Positions 1 through 31,288 of a DNA stretch of 64,000 nt are shown piece after piece. This DNA is from Amorphochlora amoebiformis (Eukaryota > Cercozoa > Chlorarachniophyceae), in the NCBI GenBank assembly GCA_054601695.1, contig BAAHQB010000020.1:620001-684000 (forward strand), given 5' to 3'. Both the position numbers and the translations under genes were made by a program. Within the stretch, counting starts at the first letter, position 1; each line of letters opens with the position of its first letter. The notes under the pieces were generated by a model that did no database searches, was not told where the DNA came from, and worked only from the letters and a program-made list of their open reading frames with translations.

Positions 1-217
1 GTGTATTCCATTCATGTAAATTCATCTTGTACACCAAAAATTCAATATTTTCACGTTGTGGTTTCCTAGTTCAATATAGAAAGTGTGTATCTAAATTCAC
101 CATTTTGAAGATTTGGTTTTCTAGTCAAACAAGGCATCATTATTATTATATAAAAAAATAATATATTTATATGTGTATATATGTGTACATAATTACCAAT
201 GTTTTTGTATAAATATT

Positions 218-269
<52 letters not shown>

Positions 270-399
270 GTATATATATATATATTATATATATATATAT
301 AATGCATACAGTAAAGTAAAAATTATTCATTATTTGCATAAACAAATATGGCAAAATCTGTCCAAATTGTGTAAATATATACATGAAAATTATTACAAG
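1..399. other. No recognisable gene; intronic or upstream AT-rich DNA
   Basis: The stretch is AT-rich, with a (TA)n run at about 221-262 and a second at about 270-300. It ends at a splice acceptor (AG at 398-399) leading into the first exon of gene 1 that I can read. I found no open frame with non-repeat composition here, so it is most likely an intron of gene 1, whose 5' end lies to the left of the window. Confidence 0.5.
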
Positions 400-16857
<16,458 letters not shown>

Positions 16858-17382
16858 TTTGAAAATGTACCTGTTTAATTTGAGCATAAGACGACTAAAT
16901 CTAGTAAATTGCTTAATTGTATCCAGAATTCACCACAAACAACGCAAGCTACAGTCTAGAAATATTACGATCGATTTGAATATGTCCTATAGAGACTACG
17001 AAATTGTGGATGCAATCATTCTAGAAGCAAGTGATACTGATGATCATCGTTCTAGCATCAACATTTTTTGATATCGACTCATTAGTGGGCATAATCTACA
17101 CATTCTCATAATTTAGTAAATTACATCACTGGTTCTAGAGTTTGCCATTTAGAATCTAGAGACTAGAGAGAATGGCAAAGACTCAGTGTCGGAACTAAGC
17201 GCAGTCAAGTTTGTCCAGATTGTAGTCAGTGTCTAGAGTCTAGAGAGTATGTATAATCCAGATAATTGCACGTGACACGTCTATATAAATTTTATCTAGT
17301 ATATGGCAGATCGGCAGGGTTAGCTCTACATATCCTAAATCTAGTACTAGCTTGGGATTATGACTCGAGACTCTTGCCAAGC
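16858..17382. other. Convergent intergenic region between genes 1 and 2, CTAG-rich
   Basis: Stop codons of the two convergent genes are about 525 bases apart. The region holds many copies of TCTAG and TCTAGAG (for example 17150-17165 and 17230-17250). The same flavour recurs at 36780-36915 and within 37497-37674. An open frame on the + strand (16793-17071) continues past the gene 1 stop in another frame, but nothing supports it as coding. Both genes must place their 3' UTRs and polyadenylation signals here. Confidence 0.6.
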
Positions 17383-17892
17383 TTAGGTTCCGAAAATACT
17401 GCTAACGTGCTGTTGGGAGGTCACCAGCTTCGGGTAATAAAAAGCTTGACCTTTGTCTAGATTATGTGAACTCCGAACATAATCGTAGGGCATCGAGCTA
17501 TTGTTTAGAAATCCCTGTTCTGCGGAGCTACCTGAAAATTTGCAATGTTTAAAATCATTGAAAGCCACATGTATAATAGAGTACACAATAAATACAATAC
17601 AATTACAGACGCCCTTTACCATTTATGATACATTCTTTATACATCGGATACAAATAAGACACTAGGAACAATGCACAGTTAGTTTATATATGATGCATGT
17701 ATCTTCTCTAATGATATAATTGTATATGTCTGGTGTGTTTATATGTTATATTATGCATACATTTAATGTACTCTTTGTAGCTACGTCAATATTTATTTAT
17801 TTTCCAGTCTACAGATAAGATCATGTGTATGTGTATGCACATAATGCTTAATGTATATATGTATATATGCATATTATATATATATATACATG

Positions 17893-17925
<33 letters not shown>

Positions 17926-18036
17926 GTATTATGTGTATATTTATGTAGATATATATTACTAGTGTAATTTACCAAATATATATTTGCGTTACATATATAT
18001 ATATATATACATGTATGTATATATATATATTTATAC

Positions 18037-18112
<76 letters not shown>

Positions 18113-18153
18113 TGTAAGTAAATGTATTATACATATGTATATATATATATATA

Positions 18154-18192
<39 letters not shown>

Positions 18193-18203
18193 AATGTATT
18201 ATA

Positions 18204-18241
<38 letters not shown>

Positions 18242-18290
18242 AATATTAATATTAATATATGTGAATTTCATATATGTATGTCAAGAAAAT

Positions 18291-18321
<31 letters not shown>

Positions 18322-18553
18322 GTAATATATATATATGTATATTTATATATATATCATGAAAACAATATCATGCGGGCTCATTTTCATACTTGTTTTCATA
18401 TGTATACATATATATATATATATGTATATATGTATAAATTTATATATTTATATGTACATACATCTACAAACACATTTATATATTCATCTATATGTGATAA
18501 TAAAAATGGAGGTATCATCTCATGCGCAAGGCTATCATGTATACGTACATACG

Positions 18554-18587
<34 letters not shown>

Positions 18588-18656
18588 TATATGTACATAT
18601 GTATGCATATGCATATATATATATTTATATACATATATATATAATACATATCTATC

Positions 18657-18687
<31 letters not shown>

Positions 18688-18695
18688 CATATCTA

Positions 18696-18737
<42 letters not shown>

Positions 18738-19161
18738 TGTGTACATATGCATGAGTATGGAAATAAAGTTTACCTCATGCGCTTGATAACCAAGGCTCAT
18801 TTTCAGGTTTTCCTGTGCGATCCTAGTATAGACAGTTAATATTACATTGGTATTCATAAATTGTTATGTAAACGTGTAAATTAAATAGTATATATATATA
18901 TATATATGTATATATGCATTTGTGTATACACATATATACACATATATATATACACATATATATATGTATATATATATGTACCTATTTACTTGTTTACATC
19001 TCACGTAGATGCAACTTCACATACATATAAATATACACATAGAGATATTTGTATAGTACATAAATATATATAATTATATGTGTACGTGTCGTATGTAAAT
19101 GCGCATATATAGTGCATATGTATGTAGACATGTACATTCAAATATATTACATATATATTAC

Positions 19162-19193
<32 letters not shown>

Positions 19194-19427
19194 GTGTGTG
19201 TATATATACATTCATATATATATATCAGTATTAATATCGATTTTATATGTACTTATATATGTCGATATATGCATACCTATGTATGTCTTTCGCCATGTCT
19301 AACCTTGCCTTGACTATGTACTGCATACAAGCATCATTAAATTCAAGAACGTATGTACAAATATGAATGTATATATAAAGAGAGACACACAGAGAGAAAT
19401 GGACGGAGAGAGAAATACACAAATAAG

Positions 19428-19519
<92 letters not shown>

Positions 19520-19770
19520 CGTGTATCCATTACAGTAAATCATTCTCTTATCAGCTGTGCGATAGAGGAGAGAGACCACGTTATAGACCACGTTCCATAC
19601 AGACGGGAAGGATAGAGAATGAAACAGGAAAAGACACACCAAGAGAGAAAGAAAGATATAGACCAGGCGTAGGAAAGGAGAGAGAACGAAGAGAAAACAA
19701 GCTTAAGACTAGGGTTAGGATTAAACTTAAGACTAGATTAGGATTAAGATTTAGACTAGGATAGGATTAG

Positions 19771-19950
19771 GCTGATCTGACCTAACCCTAACCCTAACGC
19801 GAACATAACATAATCTACGTCTAACCCTAACCTTAACTTAACGGTACCTAACCTAACCTTAACCCTAACTCTTAACCCTAACCCGAACCCTAACCCTAAC
19901 CCTAACCCAAACCCGAACCCTAACCCTAATTCTAACCCTAACCTAAACCT
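19771..19950 (+). repeat. Interstitial telomere-like CCCTAA tract
   Basis: The + strand carries many near-perfect CCCTAA units, for example CCCTAACCCTAACCC around 19885-19910, with single-base variants such as CCCGAA. It lies in a gene 2 intron between exons 20347-20287 and 19320-19277. The unit suggests that telomeres of this organism are (TTAGGG)n, or that the tract derives from a relic insertion. Confidence 0.85.
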
Positions 19951-20094
19951 GAGTGGAAGAGGTAGGAATACGAGGGAATGAAAAACACAGACACAAGAAA
20001 CTCACATACTTTTATATAAACAGAAAGATAGGCAGAACGATAAATACACACACACACACATATATATATATACATCTACAACACAGGTAAGAGA

Positions 20095-20272
20095 GTAAGG
20101 GAGAGAGCGCGCTAAGGAAGAGATAGATAGAGAGCGGGGGTAATAGAAAAGAGAGAAAGACAGAAAGAGAGTGAAAGCCAGAGGGAGAGAGAAAGGGCGA
20201 AACAGAGAGAAAGGGAGAGGAAGAGAGAGGGAGGGAGTGAGATAAAGGCAGAGAGGGGAGAGATAGAAAGCA
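20095..20272 (+). repeat. Purine-rich GA tract
   Basis: About 180 bases of almost only A and G on the + strand (GAGAGAAAG-like). It lies just inside the gene 2 intron that follows the 20347-20287 exon. On the gene's own strand it is a pyrimidine tract right after the splice donor. A second purine-rich stretch is at 19376-19420. Confidence 0.85.
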
Positions 20273-20519
20273 ATGCGTTATTGTACCTGCATGTGAGCAT
20301 GAATTAGGTTTCGTATTTGTTTTCCTCGTTTGGTTCCAAATACGACTCTATATACATATAAATTGTATATGTATACATATAATATATATACACACAATGT
20401 ATATATACATATATACATATATATTATATATATATATATATATGTGTGTATGTGTGTGTGTATAAATCTGCATGTCATATAATACTATTTCCATATGCAT
20501 ATATATATATATATGTATG

Positions 20520-20552
<33 letters not shown>

Positions 20553-20610
20553 CATATTATAGGTATATGTATATATCACATATATGCATACCATGAAATG
20601 CTATTCATAT

Positions 20611-20669
<59 letters not shown>

Positions 20670-20747
20670 GTACATATATAATGCCTCTTGTGTTGAATAG
20701 TGTATTAAGATATAATATATACATATACTTATGAAATACGTATATCT

Positions 20748-20799
<52 letters not shown>

Positions 20800-21132
20800 A
20801 TGTACATACCTCTTTTGCTGAACGATGTCTCCCACGACTAAGATGAATTTCCTCTCCGTAAATCCCCAGGATACCACCTAAACACACATCATTATATACA
20901 TTTATGTATATATATATATATATATATATGAATGTATTCGATAGCTGAACATATATTTTTACTTACATATTTTCTCTGCAGGAAAATGATATCGACTATG
21001 ATATGTACATGTATATTATTCTACATCTCAACGTAGATAACTATATACTTGTATACTTTTTGAGAAGTAAAATGCAAACAATACTACATACGTTTTAGTT
21101 AGTTCTATGCATGCACATATATATTGTATACC

Positions 21133-21180
<48 letters not shown>

Positions 21181-21585
21181 CGCATTATACTGGCTCGTTT
21201 TCTACTAAGTGTCGTTATGTACATATATGTTTTAAAGTTGTTTTTATACTGCTGTATATTCATTCGTGTGATTATTGTCAGAACATTAGAACCTCTTTGT
21301 ACGGCCAGTTTTCCAGCACGTCTCCGCCCTGAGGGTTACGAATAAAATTAGGGTTATGGTTAGGGTTCGGAGGCATGTATGCAAAGATATAGGATTAGGG
21401 TTACGGTAGGTGTATGAATGTGCATGTTTGTGTATGTATATATGATTTATCTATATATATATATATATATATTATATTATATTATATGTATATATATATT
21501 GAAAAGATTATGTATGTATATTTATTGATATAATACACACATACATGCACATATATATATATATATACATTATATATATATATAC

Positions 21586-21628
<43 letters not shown>

Positions 21629-21752
21629 TTATATGTCATATGATATACATGATTGCTTAAATATAGTGTACATGTGACACTGTATACATAACACTAAAAT
21701 ACATCAATTGCGTCAGAAAAACTGTAATATATAGATAAGTGGCACGCATATT

Positions 21753-21825
<73 letters not shown>

Positions 21826-21844
21826 TGTATAATATGTATACACA

Positions 21845-22054
21845 TTTATGGTAAGACTATCCCATTTAAGGTGGTGATATTGTCACATCTGGGGGTGTGT
21901 AACAGTGTTTCTTATGATGTGGTGATGTATATATATATATATATATATGTATATGTATATATATATATTATATATAAATATATGTATATATATATATATA
22001 TAATATATAAAATATATATAATTATATATATTTAAATATTCATGATATGTGTAA

Positions 22055-22097
<43 letters not shown>

Positions 22098-22160
22098 AGA
22101 AACACTGTTACACCCTCCCAGATATGATCTATTCACCTCAAATGGGATAAGATTGTCATA
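21845..22160. mobile_element. Long inverted repeat around a TA-rich loop, MITE-like
   Basis: The left arm (about 21848-21915) contains ATCCCATTTAAGG, the block CACATCTGGGGGTGTG and AACAGTGTTTCTTA. The right arm (about 22093-22160) reads the same in reverse complement: AAGAAACACTGTTACAC, CCCAGATATGA, then CACCTCAAATGGGATAA. Arms are about 68 bases with scattered mismatches; the loop is about 175 bases of TA repeat. It sits in a gene 2 intron. It looks like a non-autonomous element or a hairpin-forming relic; no transposase is present. Confidence 0.75.
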
Positions 22161-22612
22161 ATTATGATGAAATTAGTTTTAAATACAGCCCCACATCAAC
22201 CACCACCCATATAAATATATTATGTATAGTCTTACATAGCAACAAACCTTAGGATTCCGTAAAAGTACACCACGCGGTGTCACACCCATTTCAAGAAATT
22301 GAGGATAAGCCCTGACAAAGAAATATGTATATATATATATATATATATATAAAACGTAATAATATATTAAGTATATAGAGATACATCTATAAAATACACA
22401 AGTGTTATATGCATATGTACATATATGTTATACATATATTTACATATTTATATATATATATATATATGTGTGTATATATGCTATATACATATTATATGAA
22501 CTTTCATATGCGTGTATAAAGTCAATATACGCTACTTATCTTGTGGTGAACTTGGAATCAATACAAGCAGATATGTAATATATTATATTATATGCATATA
22601 ATATGTATGTAC

Positions 22613-22643
<31 letters not shown>

Positions 22644-23864
22644 TATACGTATGTATTTATATATATGTAAGTGCACACATACATAGAAATAATATTTGGG
22701 TAATTTATGTCATGTCAAATTTCACCTAAGCTGCCTTTTTTGATCCACATTAAACCAATGCGCACCATACTCCGTCCAGCGCTCCACGTAGTCGAGGAAG
22801 GATATACGGGCATTTTCAGGTGTAAACCCCTAATATAAACTTAGCTTTAGACCTGCATACGAATGTCTCTATCTTAAAAAATATTTGTATTGATACATAT
22901 CATGTATATGTGTAAATATTTATACATATACATCTAGTATATGTTGATATATACAGTATTGCAACATATACATAAGAAACAGTAGAAAGGGAACGAAAGA
23001 AACATATTCGAAAAAGTCGATGGATGGATGTAGAACACATCATAATTAGAAAAAATAAGCAGAAAAAAGAACAAATTAGACAAAGAGGGACGACGAAATG
23101 TACCAAAGAGACTCATATCATAGTAGGTCATGATATTTGCGGTGATGGGGATAGAGAGAGAGAGAGCGTAAGGAACCTTAAGCTTAGCATAGTGGGCCAT
23201 AATTTTCTGTTCATACATCTTGACAACGGTGTAACGGGCTTCGAGACTTGCGTTTCGGGGTATGATTTTTCTCTGATTGACGGTTATAGATGCTATTTGT
23301 TTCTTGTGTATTTAGCATTCATGTGTACATACTTAAACTACACACACACACACACATACACACACATATATATATATATATATATATGCAATTTCAGATA
23401 TGTAGATATGCAGTTGTCGGTATTCCTCTTATATTACACATACGTATACTTGTACACGTACAGGTATGTAGTTGTCAATATTCTCCTCGAGGAACCCAGG
23501 CTTGTGAATATCAGCCATATAATCACCCTCCTCCGCCTGCATTAATCATAATTAATATCTGCAATATATTCGCCATCCTACGGCTATATTCATAATCATC
23601 GATATCGTCCCATCCATGTGTCTCTTTGTATGTCAACGCGTGTACGTATATATGCGTAGAAACGTGTGTATACTTATAGTTATGTACATATGTATGTATG
23701 TAGAGATATCTATATATGTATACATAATATATCTTTTTATACCTGTAGTTTCAGAGCCGCGATTTTAACAATATCTTTCTCCTACAACATATACACATCA
23801 ACATATACCCATACCTTTAAACATAAAATGAACATATACCCAAACCATAAAATATAAGACTAAC

Positions 23865-24125
23865 CCTAAGGGTATGCTAAACCTTAACACTTACCCCGAG
23901 CCTACAAGCACAAGCTGCTATCTAACCCTGGCCATAACCCTAATTTAACCCTTATCCAAAACGCATTTCTAGCCTAATTCTCGGCCTGAACCTCTACCTA
24001 ACCCTCTAATCCTAACCTTTTAACCCTTAGCCTGACCCTAAGCCCGTCCCCAAACCTCTAACCTTATACCTAAATCTAACCTAAAACTTAGCGCTGAACC
24101 TTAAGACCAATCTAGCCTAATCCTA
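23865..24125 (+). repeat. Degenerate CCCTAA-like tract
   Basis: Many CTAACCCT and CCTAACC units occur, mutated and spaced irregularly. The tract lies in the gene 2 intron between exons 24204-24166 and 23781-23743. It appears to be an older relative of the tract at 19771-19950. Confidence 0.75.
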
Positions 24126-24288
24126 GGTATAATCTAGGTTATGAGTCTAATGGAAGGTGACCGACCACTCTGGCAATGCGAGATTGCATGACGTCTCGCT
24201 TGGCCTGAGGAGAGAGGGGGTTTGGCGGCCGCCATAATGACAAAACATACGTATGTATTCGTATCAAAGCATGCACATATTTAATATG

Positions 24289-24333
<45 letters not shown>

Positions 24334-24425
24334 TATATATATAAATATATGCATATAAATATATACATATCTATAAATAAAATCTATATTTATATATATA
24401 TATATATGTGTATATAATATATGTG

Positions 24426-24465
<40 letters not shown>

Positions 24466-24618
24466 TATATGTATACATTCATGTATGAATTAGATCTATA
24501 GCGTTACCTGATTAAAGATTATTTTTACTCCCTTAGGGTCACTAAACAGCTCTGGAACCCTGTGTTCCTTATCCTACAATTGTACGTATATATGTGTATA
24601 TATGTATATGTACATGTG

Positions 24619-24664
<46 letters not shown>

Positions 24665-24673
24665 CATATATAT

Positions 24674-24727
<54 letters not shown>

Positions 24728-25309
24728 GTTACAAAAACAAAGCAGACTTCCGTTAGGTAGGGAAGTCTCAATGTAGGTATGTGACATAATAGAAAGAACA
24801 CATATATATATAATATTTAAGTATACATGTATATATGCATATATATTGTATATGTATATCATACACACATACATACATATATACATACATATACATATAC
24901 ACTTATACACATATACATATATTATGCATAGATGCATACATACAGATATAATTGACATAGTATAAATATGTACATGAATATTATATAAACATATATATTT
25001 AAATACACACACATATATATATACACTTACATATACATCCTAGGAAGTGTATTCATAACATATATTCAACATTACCCCTATTCCAAGCTGCATTTTGGCC
25101 TGGTATAATAGATATCTCCACTCAGGCGTATAATTGAAGTCATCTTCCAGTTTCGATTGGTTATGTTTCCGTCGCTCTTTTAGTGATGTTACTGTCGTTT
25201 GTCTAATGTGTAGTCTTGTATATGTGTCCGGATATTTTTGGATATGTTATATATATATATATATATAATATGTATGTATACATAAATATATATATGTGTA
25301 TAACTTTTC

Positions 25310-25340
<31 letters not shown>

Positions 25341-25614
25341 ATGTATATGCATGCATATATAAAGAGTATAGTAATTCAAAATTTACAACATATAAAACTT
25401 ATATACTTGTGCATATGTGTATATATTTATACCTGTAGGGAAGTTATATGTAAATGATAAACTTTCGTCGAGGTCAAACGAACGAATATTAAATATAACC
25501 ATAATACTCATTTATGTATGTGTATGTAAACATATATTTGTATATGAGTATTGGTCTACATATTATACCATGTATAATATATATATATATATACATACAT
25601 ATATACATATATTC

Positions 25615-25655
<41 letters not shown>

Positions 25656-25723
25656 TGTGATATACGTTTGGTATTTGAACCTGGAATGTCCCTTCTTTGT
25701 CTTCGAGTCTCTAATATATATAA

Positions 25724-25756
<33 letters not shown>

Positions 25757-25792
25757 CATATATATACATATATTAGTCTCTAATATATATAA

Positions 25793-25823
<31 letters not shown>

Positions 25824-25840
25824 TATATATATACATATAT

Positions 25841-25871
<31 letters not shown>

Positions 25872-25943
25872 GTATGTATATGAATATATTTTATGTGTAT
25901 GTATGTTACACATGTACATTCATACATACAGACATGCATGTTT

Positions 25944-26026
<83 letters not shown>

Positions 26027-26173
26027 TGTACAATAGTTAAGTAACTTATATATTTATCTAATCGAGCTAGTGGAAAAAAAACTCCGCAATAACGGAGAAA
26101 TTTTAATTTCTTCGCAGATCATGATCACATGTACATATATATATATATATGTATATGTACATGTTTGTGTATA

Positions 26174-26248
<75 letters not shown>

Positions 26249-26304
26249 CATTAACGTCTACAATAGATATGTGTAGGAGTACGACGTACAGTATTTTATG
26301 ATCA

Positions 26305-26350
<46 letters not shown>

Positions 26351-26410
26351 TTTTTGTACATACGTATCTGTAATTTTGCTTTGCAGTAGATCGAGCATAT
26401 TGTTTATGTG

Positions 26411-26417
26411 TACACAC

Positions 26418-26484
<67 letters not shown>

Positions 26485-26516
26485 CACACATATACATATA
26501 CATATACATATACACA
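26411..26516 (+). repeat. (TACATA)n hexamer microsatellite
   Basis: About 14 to 16 tandem TACATA units with two CACA interruptions lie in the gene 2 intron between 26752 and 25708. The period of 6 differs from the surrounding period of 2. Confidence 0.9.
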
Positions 26517-26528
26517 TGTACATGTGCA

Positions 26529-26592
<64 letters not shown>

Positions 26593-26664
26593 CATGTATA
26601 TGTGTGTGTATATATTGTATATATATATATATATATAACATATATATATATATATATATAACAC

Positions 26665-26709
<45 letters not shown>

Positions 26710-26850
26710 CACATATATATGCTAAGTTGAGTTACATTAATTCATGATCACGTATAGAGCCTTCCCAGCCCGAGATGACGTCCATTAATCGAACTTCCTA
26801 TAGTTTGGTAGCTTGAATATATAATGTATAAAATATATGTTATGCATATG

Positions 26851-26897
<47 letters not shown>

Positions 26898-26999
26898 GAT
26901 CTATACAAAAAGTGGTATACTTACATATGTATGTGTGTGTGTATATACATATCTTTTCATATGTATCATGAGTATGTGTGTGTACCTATGTATATTTGA

Positions 27000-27032
<33 letters not shown>

Positions 27033-27129
27033 TATAGATATGATATGATATGTATATTTTTGTTTGTGTATGTTTCATAATATGGAATATGATGAAATAC
27101 CAGGATACGTATAAATAATTTTGGATACA

Positions 27130-27166
<37 letters not shown>

Positions 27167-27193
27167 TATATTATTCGTATATATATATATATA

Positions 27194-27235
<42 letters not shown>

Positions 27236-27254
27236 CTACATATCTATATAAAAT

Positions 27255-27297
<43 letters not shown>

Positions 27298-27479
27298 ATA
27301 TATCTATATATATATATATATATATTTATTGTGCAAATGATCATGTATATAGTATGATATAATACATTCTATACACATGAGTTTATATACATATCATACA
27401 TATATATACAATATATATATATATATATATATTAATATAATATACTCATACATATATAATAATATACATACACATAAAG

Positions 27480-27512
<33 letters not shown>

Positions 27513-27523
27513 TGGATGTTAAC

Positions 27524-27561
<38 letters not shown>

Positions 27562-27831
27562 TATATATATGTATATATATATATATAGACATATACATAT
27601 ATGAATGTTAACCTCTGATAACAGGTTATCTTGCAGATCGTTAGCTTCGAATAGGCCGAAGGGTTTCCTACACGTCAACCCTATCGATTTCTGAATCGTA
27701 TATGTGTATCCTACACTTATGCCCTATCGTTTTCTGAATTCAATATGTGTTTTCGTGTATTCATTTACCTACATAGAGGAAGAGATGAGAAGTCGAGAGA
27801 CTAGACAACAAGGGGCTTGGATATGTTTAGG

Positions 27832-27879
<48 letters not shown>

Positions 27880-28109
27880 ACGCACACACACACACACACA
27901 TATGTACATATCTATATACATAAGTAGATAAAGAGAGAGGGAAAACAAGTGTATGTGAGCATTGCATAGTGGGCAACAGCGTTACGAGAGTGAAACATAT
28001 ACATGCATACATACACATATATAATATATTATATAATATATATATATATATAATATATATATAATATACATATATAATATATATAATATACATATACTAT
28101 ACATATACT

Positions 28110-28145
<36 letters not shown>

Positions 28146-28614
28146 TCATTTACATGGCATAGGGTCTCCGCTTCAGCCACGCTAACGTACGGATCCACCT
28201 GTCATAGGTATTTATACTAATATATAAATATATATTATATATATATATGTATACTATGATATGTACACATATTTCTTGATAATAGTTATAGTAGTATTAA
28301 TAATAGTAGTAATAACGATATACATGTGAGATCATGTCACAGGACTGTGTAAATATGTACAAAGGAATTTATGACCCTGTATTTAAATATGTACATAGGG
28401 GTTAATAATTCGTGAGAGTATGCATATTGGCTGTGTATAAATGTGCATAGGCGTTAGGACCCCTGATATCATTATATATGTCGTGAGGATATGTAGATAT
28501 GGTATGTCACATTTATACGTATACACATATATACATATGTATACATGTATATGTATATATGTGTATACATTATAGTGTGTATTGTAAGGGGTTATACTAG
28601 GTCGGAAGGGTTTG

Positions 28615-28768
28615 GGTTGAAACTTCATGTTAAGGATCAGGCTATGGTTAGGGTTAGATTAAGCTTAGTTAGGTCTTCCGGTAACGGTTAGGGTTTATAA
28701 TTTCATACTTAGGTTACATTTAGGTAAGGGTTAGCGTTAAGTTAGAGTTAGATTTAGATTATGTTTTC
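28615..28768 (+). repeat. Degenerate TTAGGG-like tract directly after a splice donor of gene 2
   Basis: Contains GGTTAGGGTTAG and several TTAG variants on the + strand. It abuts the donor of exon 28884-28771 on the intron side. Orientation is opposite to the tracts at 19.8 and 23.9 kb. Confidence 0.7.
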
Positions 28769-28829
28769 ACGTAAATCTTGAAGGATTTATTGTTAGAGTT
28801 GCTGCTGTCGCATGGCAGTCTTATCTGGA

Positions 28830-28984
28830 GCTCTATCAGACGCATAAGCCGAATCGCTTCTACTTCGAAATCAGTGGGGGGTTCCTGGGTTATGATGGGG
28901 AGAAGATGTTGGATAACATGTTACTAGAGGAATGAAGGTTATGTAAGTACTATTTATAATTCGATGTATGTATAAATATATGGA

Positions 28985-29056
<72 letters not shown>

Positions 29057-29128
29057 ACATAAATGAAATATGTATAATTCATGTAATACTTGTAGCTATA
29101 TAAAGTACATGATATATGCATGCTGCAT

Positions 29129-29196
<68 letters not shown>

Positions 29197-29424
29197 CCTT
29201 ACGTGCCCCCTTGGAAACGCATATAGCAAGTAGTTTTCGGGCCAGTTCTGCTCGCTTCTTCACCCCAGGCGCAGTCTTTTCTTCCCTCAACACTTCATTG
29301 ATATAATCTCCGACCTGTGGGTTAGAAAATATTCTAAGTATGATGTAGGTACGTGTACGTAATTACCAACTAGGGCTTAATATGGTGTATACATGCGTAC
29401 TTAGTTACCAACTAGGGCCTATGC

Positions 29425-29482
<58 letters not shown>

Positions 29483-29494
29483 ATATATTACATA

Positions 29495-29564
<70 letters not shown>

Positions 29565-29839
29565 TATGTGTATGTATAGATAATATACATAATTTATATA
29601 CATATAAATTATAGATACATATATTTACGTACATGTATATATGTTAAACCTTAATGTTTTTGCTTGGGGGGAATGAGTAGAGACAGACTGATGGGAAAAA
29701 ATTAGGGTGTATATTCGCATTAGCGCTGAACTAAGCTCTATATAGATTATGCACACAAATGAATCTAAACATTTACGCACATACATAATTCATATAGGCA
29801 TATGCGCATACATGTAATGTATACATATCAATACATTAC

Positions 29840-29890
<51 letters not shown>

Positions 29891-30123
29891 GATGAATCTT
29901 CTGCGTAATCATTGCCGATGGTATACATGTACATACGAATGTTAAGAGCGTCCATATATATAAGTACCCAGGAGAAGGTTCCATCCCTCTAGGCAGCGTG
30001 ACGGGTCGGGGTGTTGACGTGTTTGCTTGCAAATTTGCAGGTAGATCTGTTTTGTACATTAAATATGTAGGAATGTGTATTACATGACCTATTATTACAA
30101 TTGCGTATTAATGTATAAACATA

Positions 30124-30175
<52 letters not shown>

Positions 30176-30205
30176 TATACCAAAATGTATGTATATATAT
30201 ATATA

Positions 30206-30266
<61 letters not shown>

Positions 30267-30623
30267 ATATGTGTATGTATGCATAAATAGATATAAATTT
30301 AATCAATATATATTCAATCACATATATAGGTGATATAGTTTACATTACATACACACCTCATCTCGAACGCCGATCGTAGAGTTGAGAGCAACCCGAACAA
30401 TTTTCCTCGCATGGGCGACGGGAGGCTTAGACGACTCACGATCTCCCATAAAGCTCTGACGGAAACCGAAAATAAACCCCATTGACAACTCTATATGATA
30501 TGTTCCTACCATGATATTCTTGAACATCTGGACCATCTGCTCATCGTGTGGACGGTTGCACTTTAGGAGGGATTTTTTAATTATGCTCTTCTTAAACGAC
30601 AGAAGCTGGGCGGCGTCGTGTGC
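28830..30623 (-). other. MyTH4 domain of gene 2
   Basis: Four exons (30623-30510, 30455-30357, 29314-29198 and the start of 28884-28771) encode a complete MyTH4 domain. Recognisable blocks are FKKSIIKKSLLK, FKNIM joined to SFMGDRE, ARKIVRVAL followed by GVRDE, LLAICVSKGARK, and EPPTDFEVEAIRLM. The family pattern is a Phe-Lys-Ile core before Met-Gly-Asp, an Arg-Asp-Glu in the middle, and a Pro-Pro-Thr/Ser plus Glu-Ala-Ile ending that leads into FERM. All are present in the right order. Confidence 0.88.
30456..30509 (-). other. 54-base intron in the MyTH4 core, length divisible by 3 and without stop
   Basis: The intron runs from GTAGGAACATATC to GGTTTCCGTCAG on the minus strand. It interrupts FKNIM/SFMGDRE exactly where the family has no insertion. 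Because it is 18 codons long and open, it reads through as a single long ORF, and an automatic predictor could easily keep it. Intron or retained insert can only be settled by transcripts; the domain alignment favours removal. Confidence 0.7.
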
Positions 30624-31241
30624 CTAGTGGATACGTAAGCGTCAGTTAGGGTCAAGAGGTCGTAAATCTTTACCTTCCCAATGCGAAACCAGCGTTTCAA
30701 CCTCCCTTTTCGATGCTTAGTAAGCTCGTATCCCTCCGCACCTACCCCATCATCGCTTGAAGCATCCTCGTCATCGTCCTGGGATGATGATGTGAAAATA
30801 TATATTTCGTAACCGAAATATGACAGATAGAGTCGATCGTACCGCGCCAGTCGCCTTGTAACGCATCTCTGTCCATTCGTTTAGGGTCTCGGGGATCTTG
30901 CCACGCATATCGAAGTCTAGGTACAAGTCATCCTCTTTCTGGTAACGTGTTGAAGTCAGAAAAACTAGCGGCTCAAGACTCCATGCTCAATCATTCCTAC
31001 ACATCCCGCCCCCACGATGCGTAACCTTCTCGTCCACGCTATCTCCGTGAATCGCGACATGATGGTGTGTTGCAAGTCTCTTATGCCCAGCTTTTGAGGG
31101 AAGTCTGGACTGGCTTGTGGCCTCTTCCTCTGAGTCAGAAAACTCAGCTCTCTTGAAATCGTACTCTGCGTTTTGCTTGATATTCTGTTCCTTATTGGGT
31201 CCCTCCTTGGCCTGCAAGGCAGCCATGGGGTTTGCAACAAC

Positions 31242-31288
31242 CTTGATAGCGTCCATGGGACACGTTGTCACTTAATAACGATTCGTAC
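31242..31288 (-). other. 47-base putative intron in gene 2
   Basis: Reading through on the minus strand meets TGA shortly after ATCGTTATTAAG. Splicing from GT at 31288-31287 to AG at 31243-31242 joins FCDACSP to VVANPMAAL in phase 0. A still shorter gap, 31474-31496 (23 bases), is needed to join the two exons before it, which makes the N-terminal model less certain. Confidence 0.45.

Larger units (their letters stand above)
19277..28800 (-). other. FERM domain of gene 2
   Basis: The three FERM lobes are spread over about 19 small exons. F1: FKIY joined to VDPYVSVAEAETLCH, KPFGLFEAND, and EVRLMDVISGWE. F2: [39 protein letters not shown], and MAHYAKLKGFTPENARISFL. F3: WTEYGAHWFNV, MGVTPRGVLL, ENWPYKEVVSWGFTERKF, and GTKRGKQIRNLI. 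These follow the standard order, such as AALxxQAExGDY at the end of F2 and YGxxxFxV at the start of F3. The domain is complete, with no in-frame stop. Confidence 0.85.

Noticed and set aside
24140-24165. Extension of the [12 protein letters not shown] exon to the TAA at about 24139
   Set aside because: It would end the protein in the middle of the FERM domain. Splicing at GTG or AGA restores the F2 lobe with the next exon in phase.
28790-28933. + strand ORF with VAAVAWQSYLELYQ
   Set aside because: It is the complement of the exon encoding the end of MyTH4 (EPPTDFEVEAIRLM), which fits the family and joins in phase on both sides.
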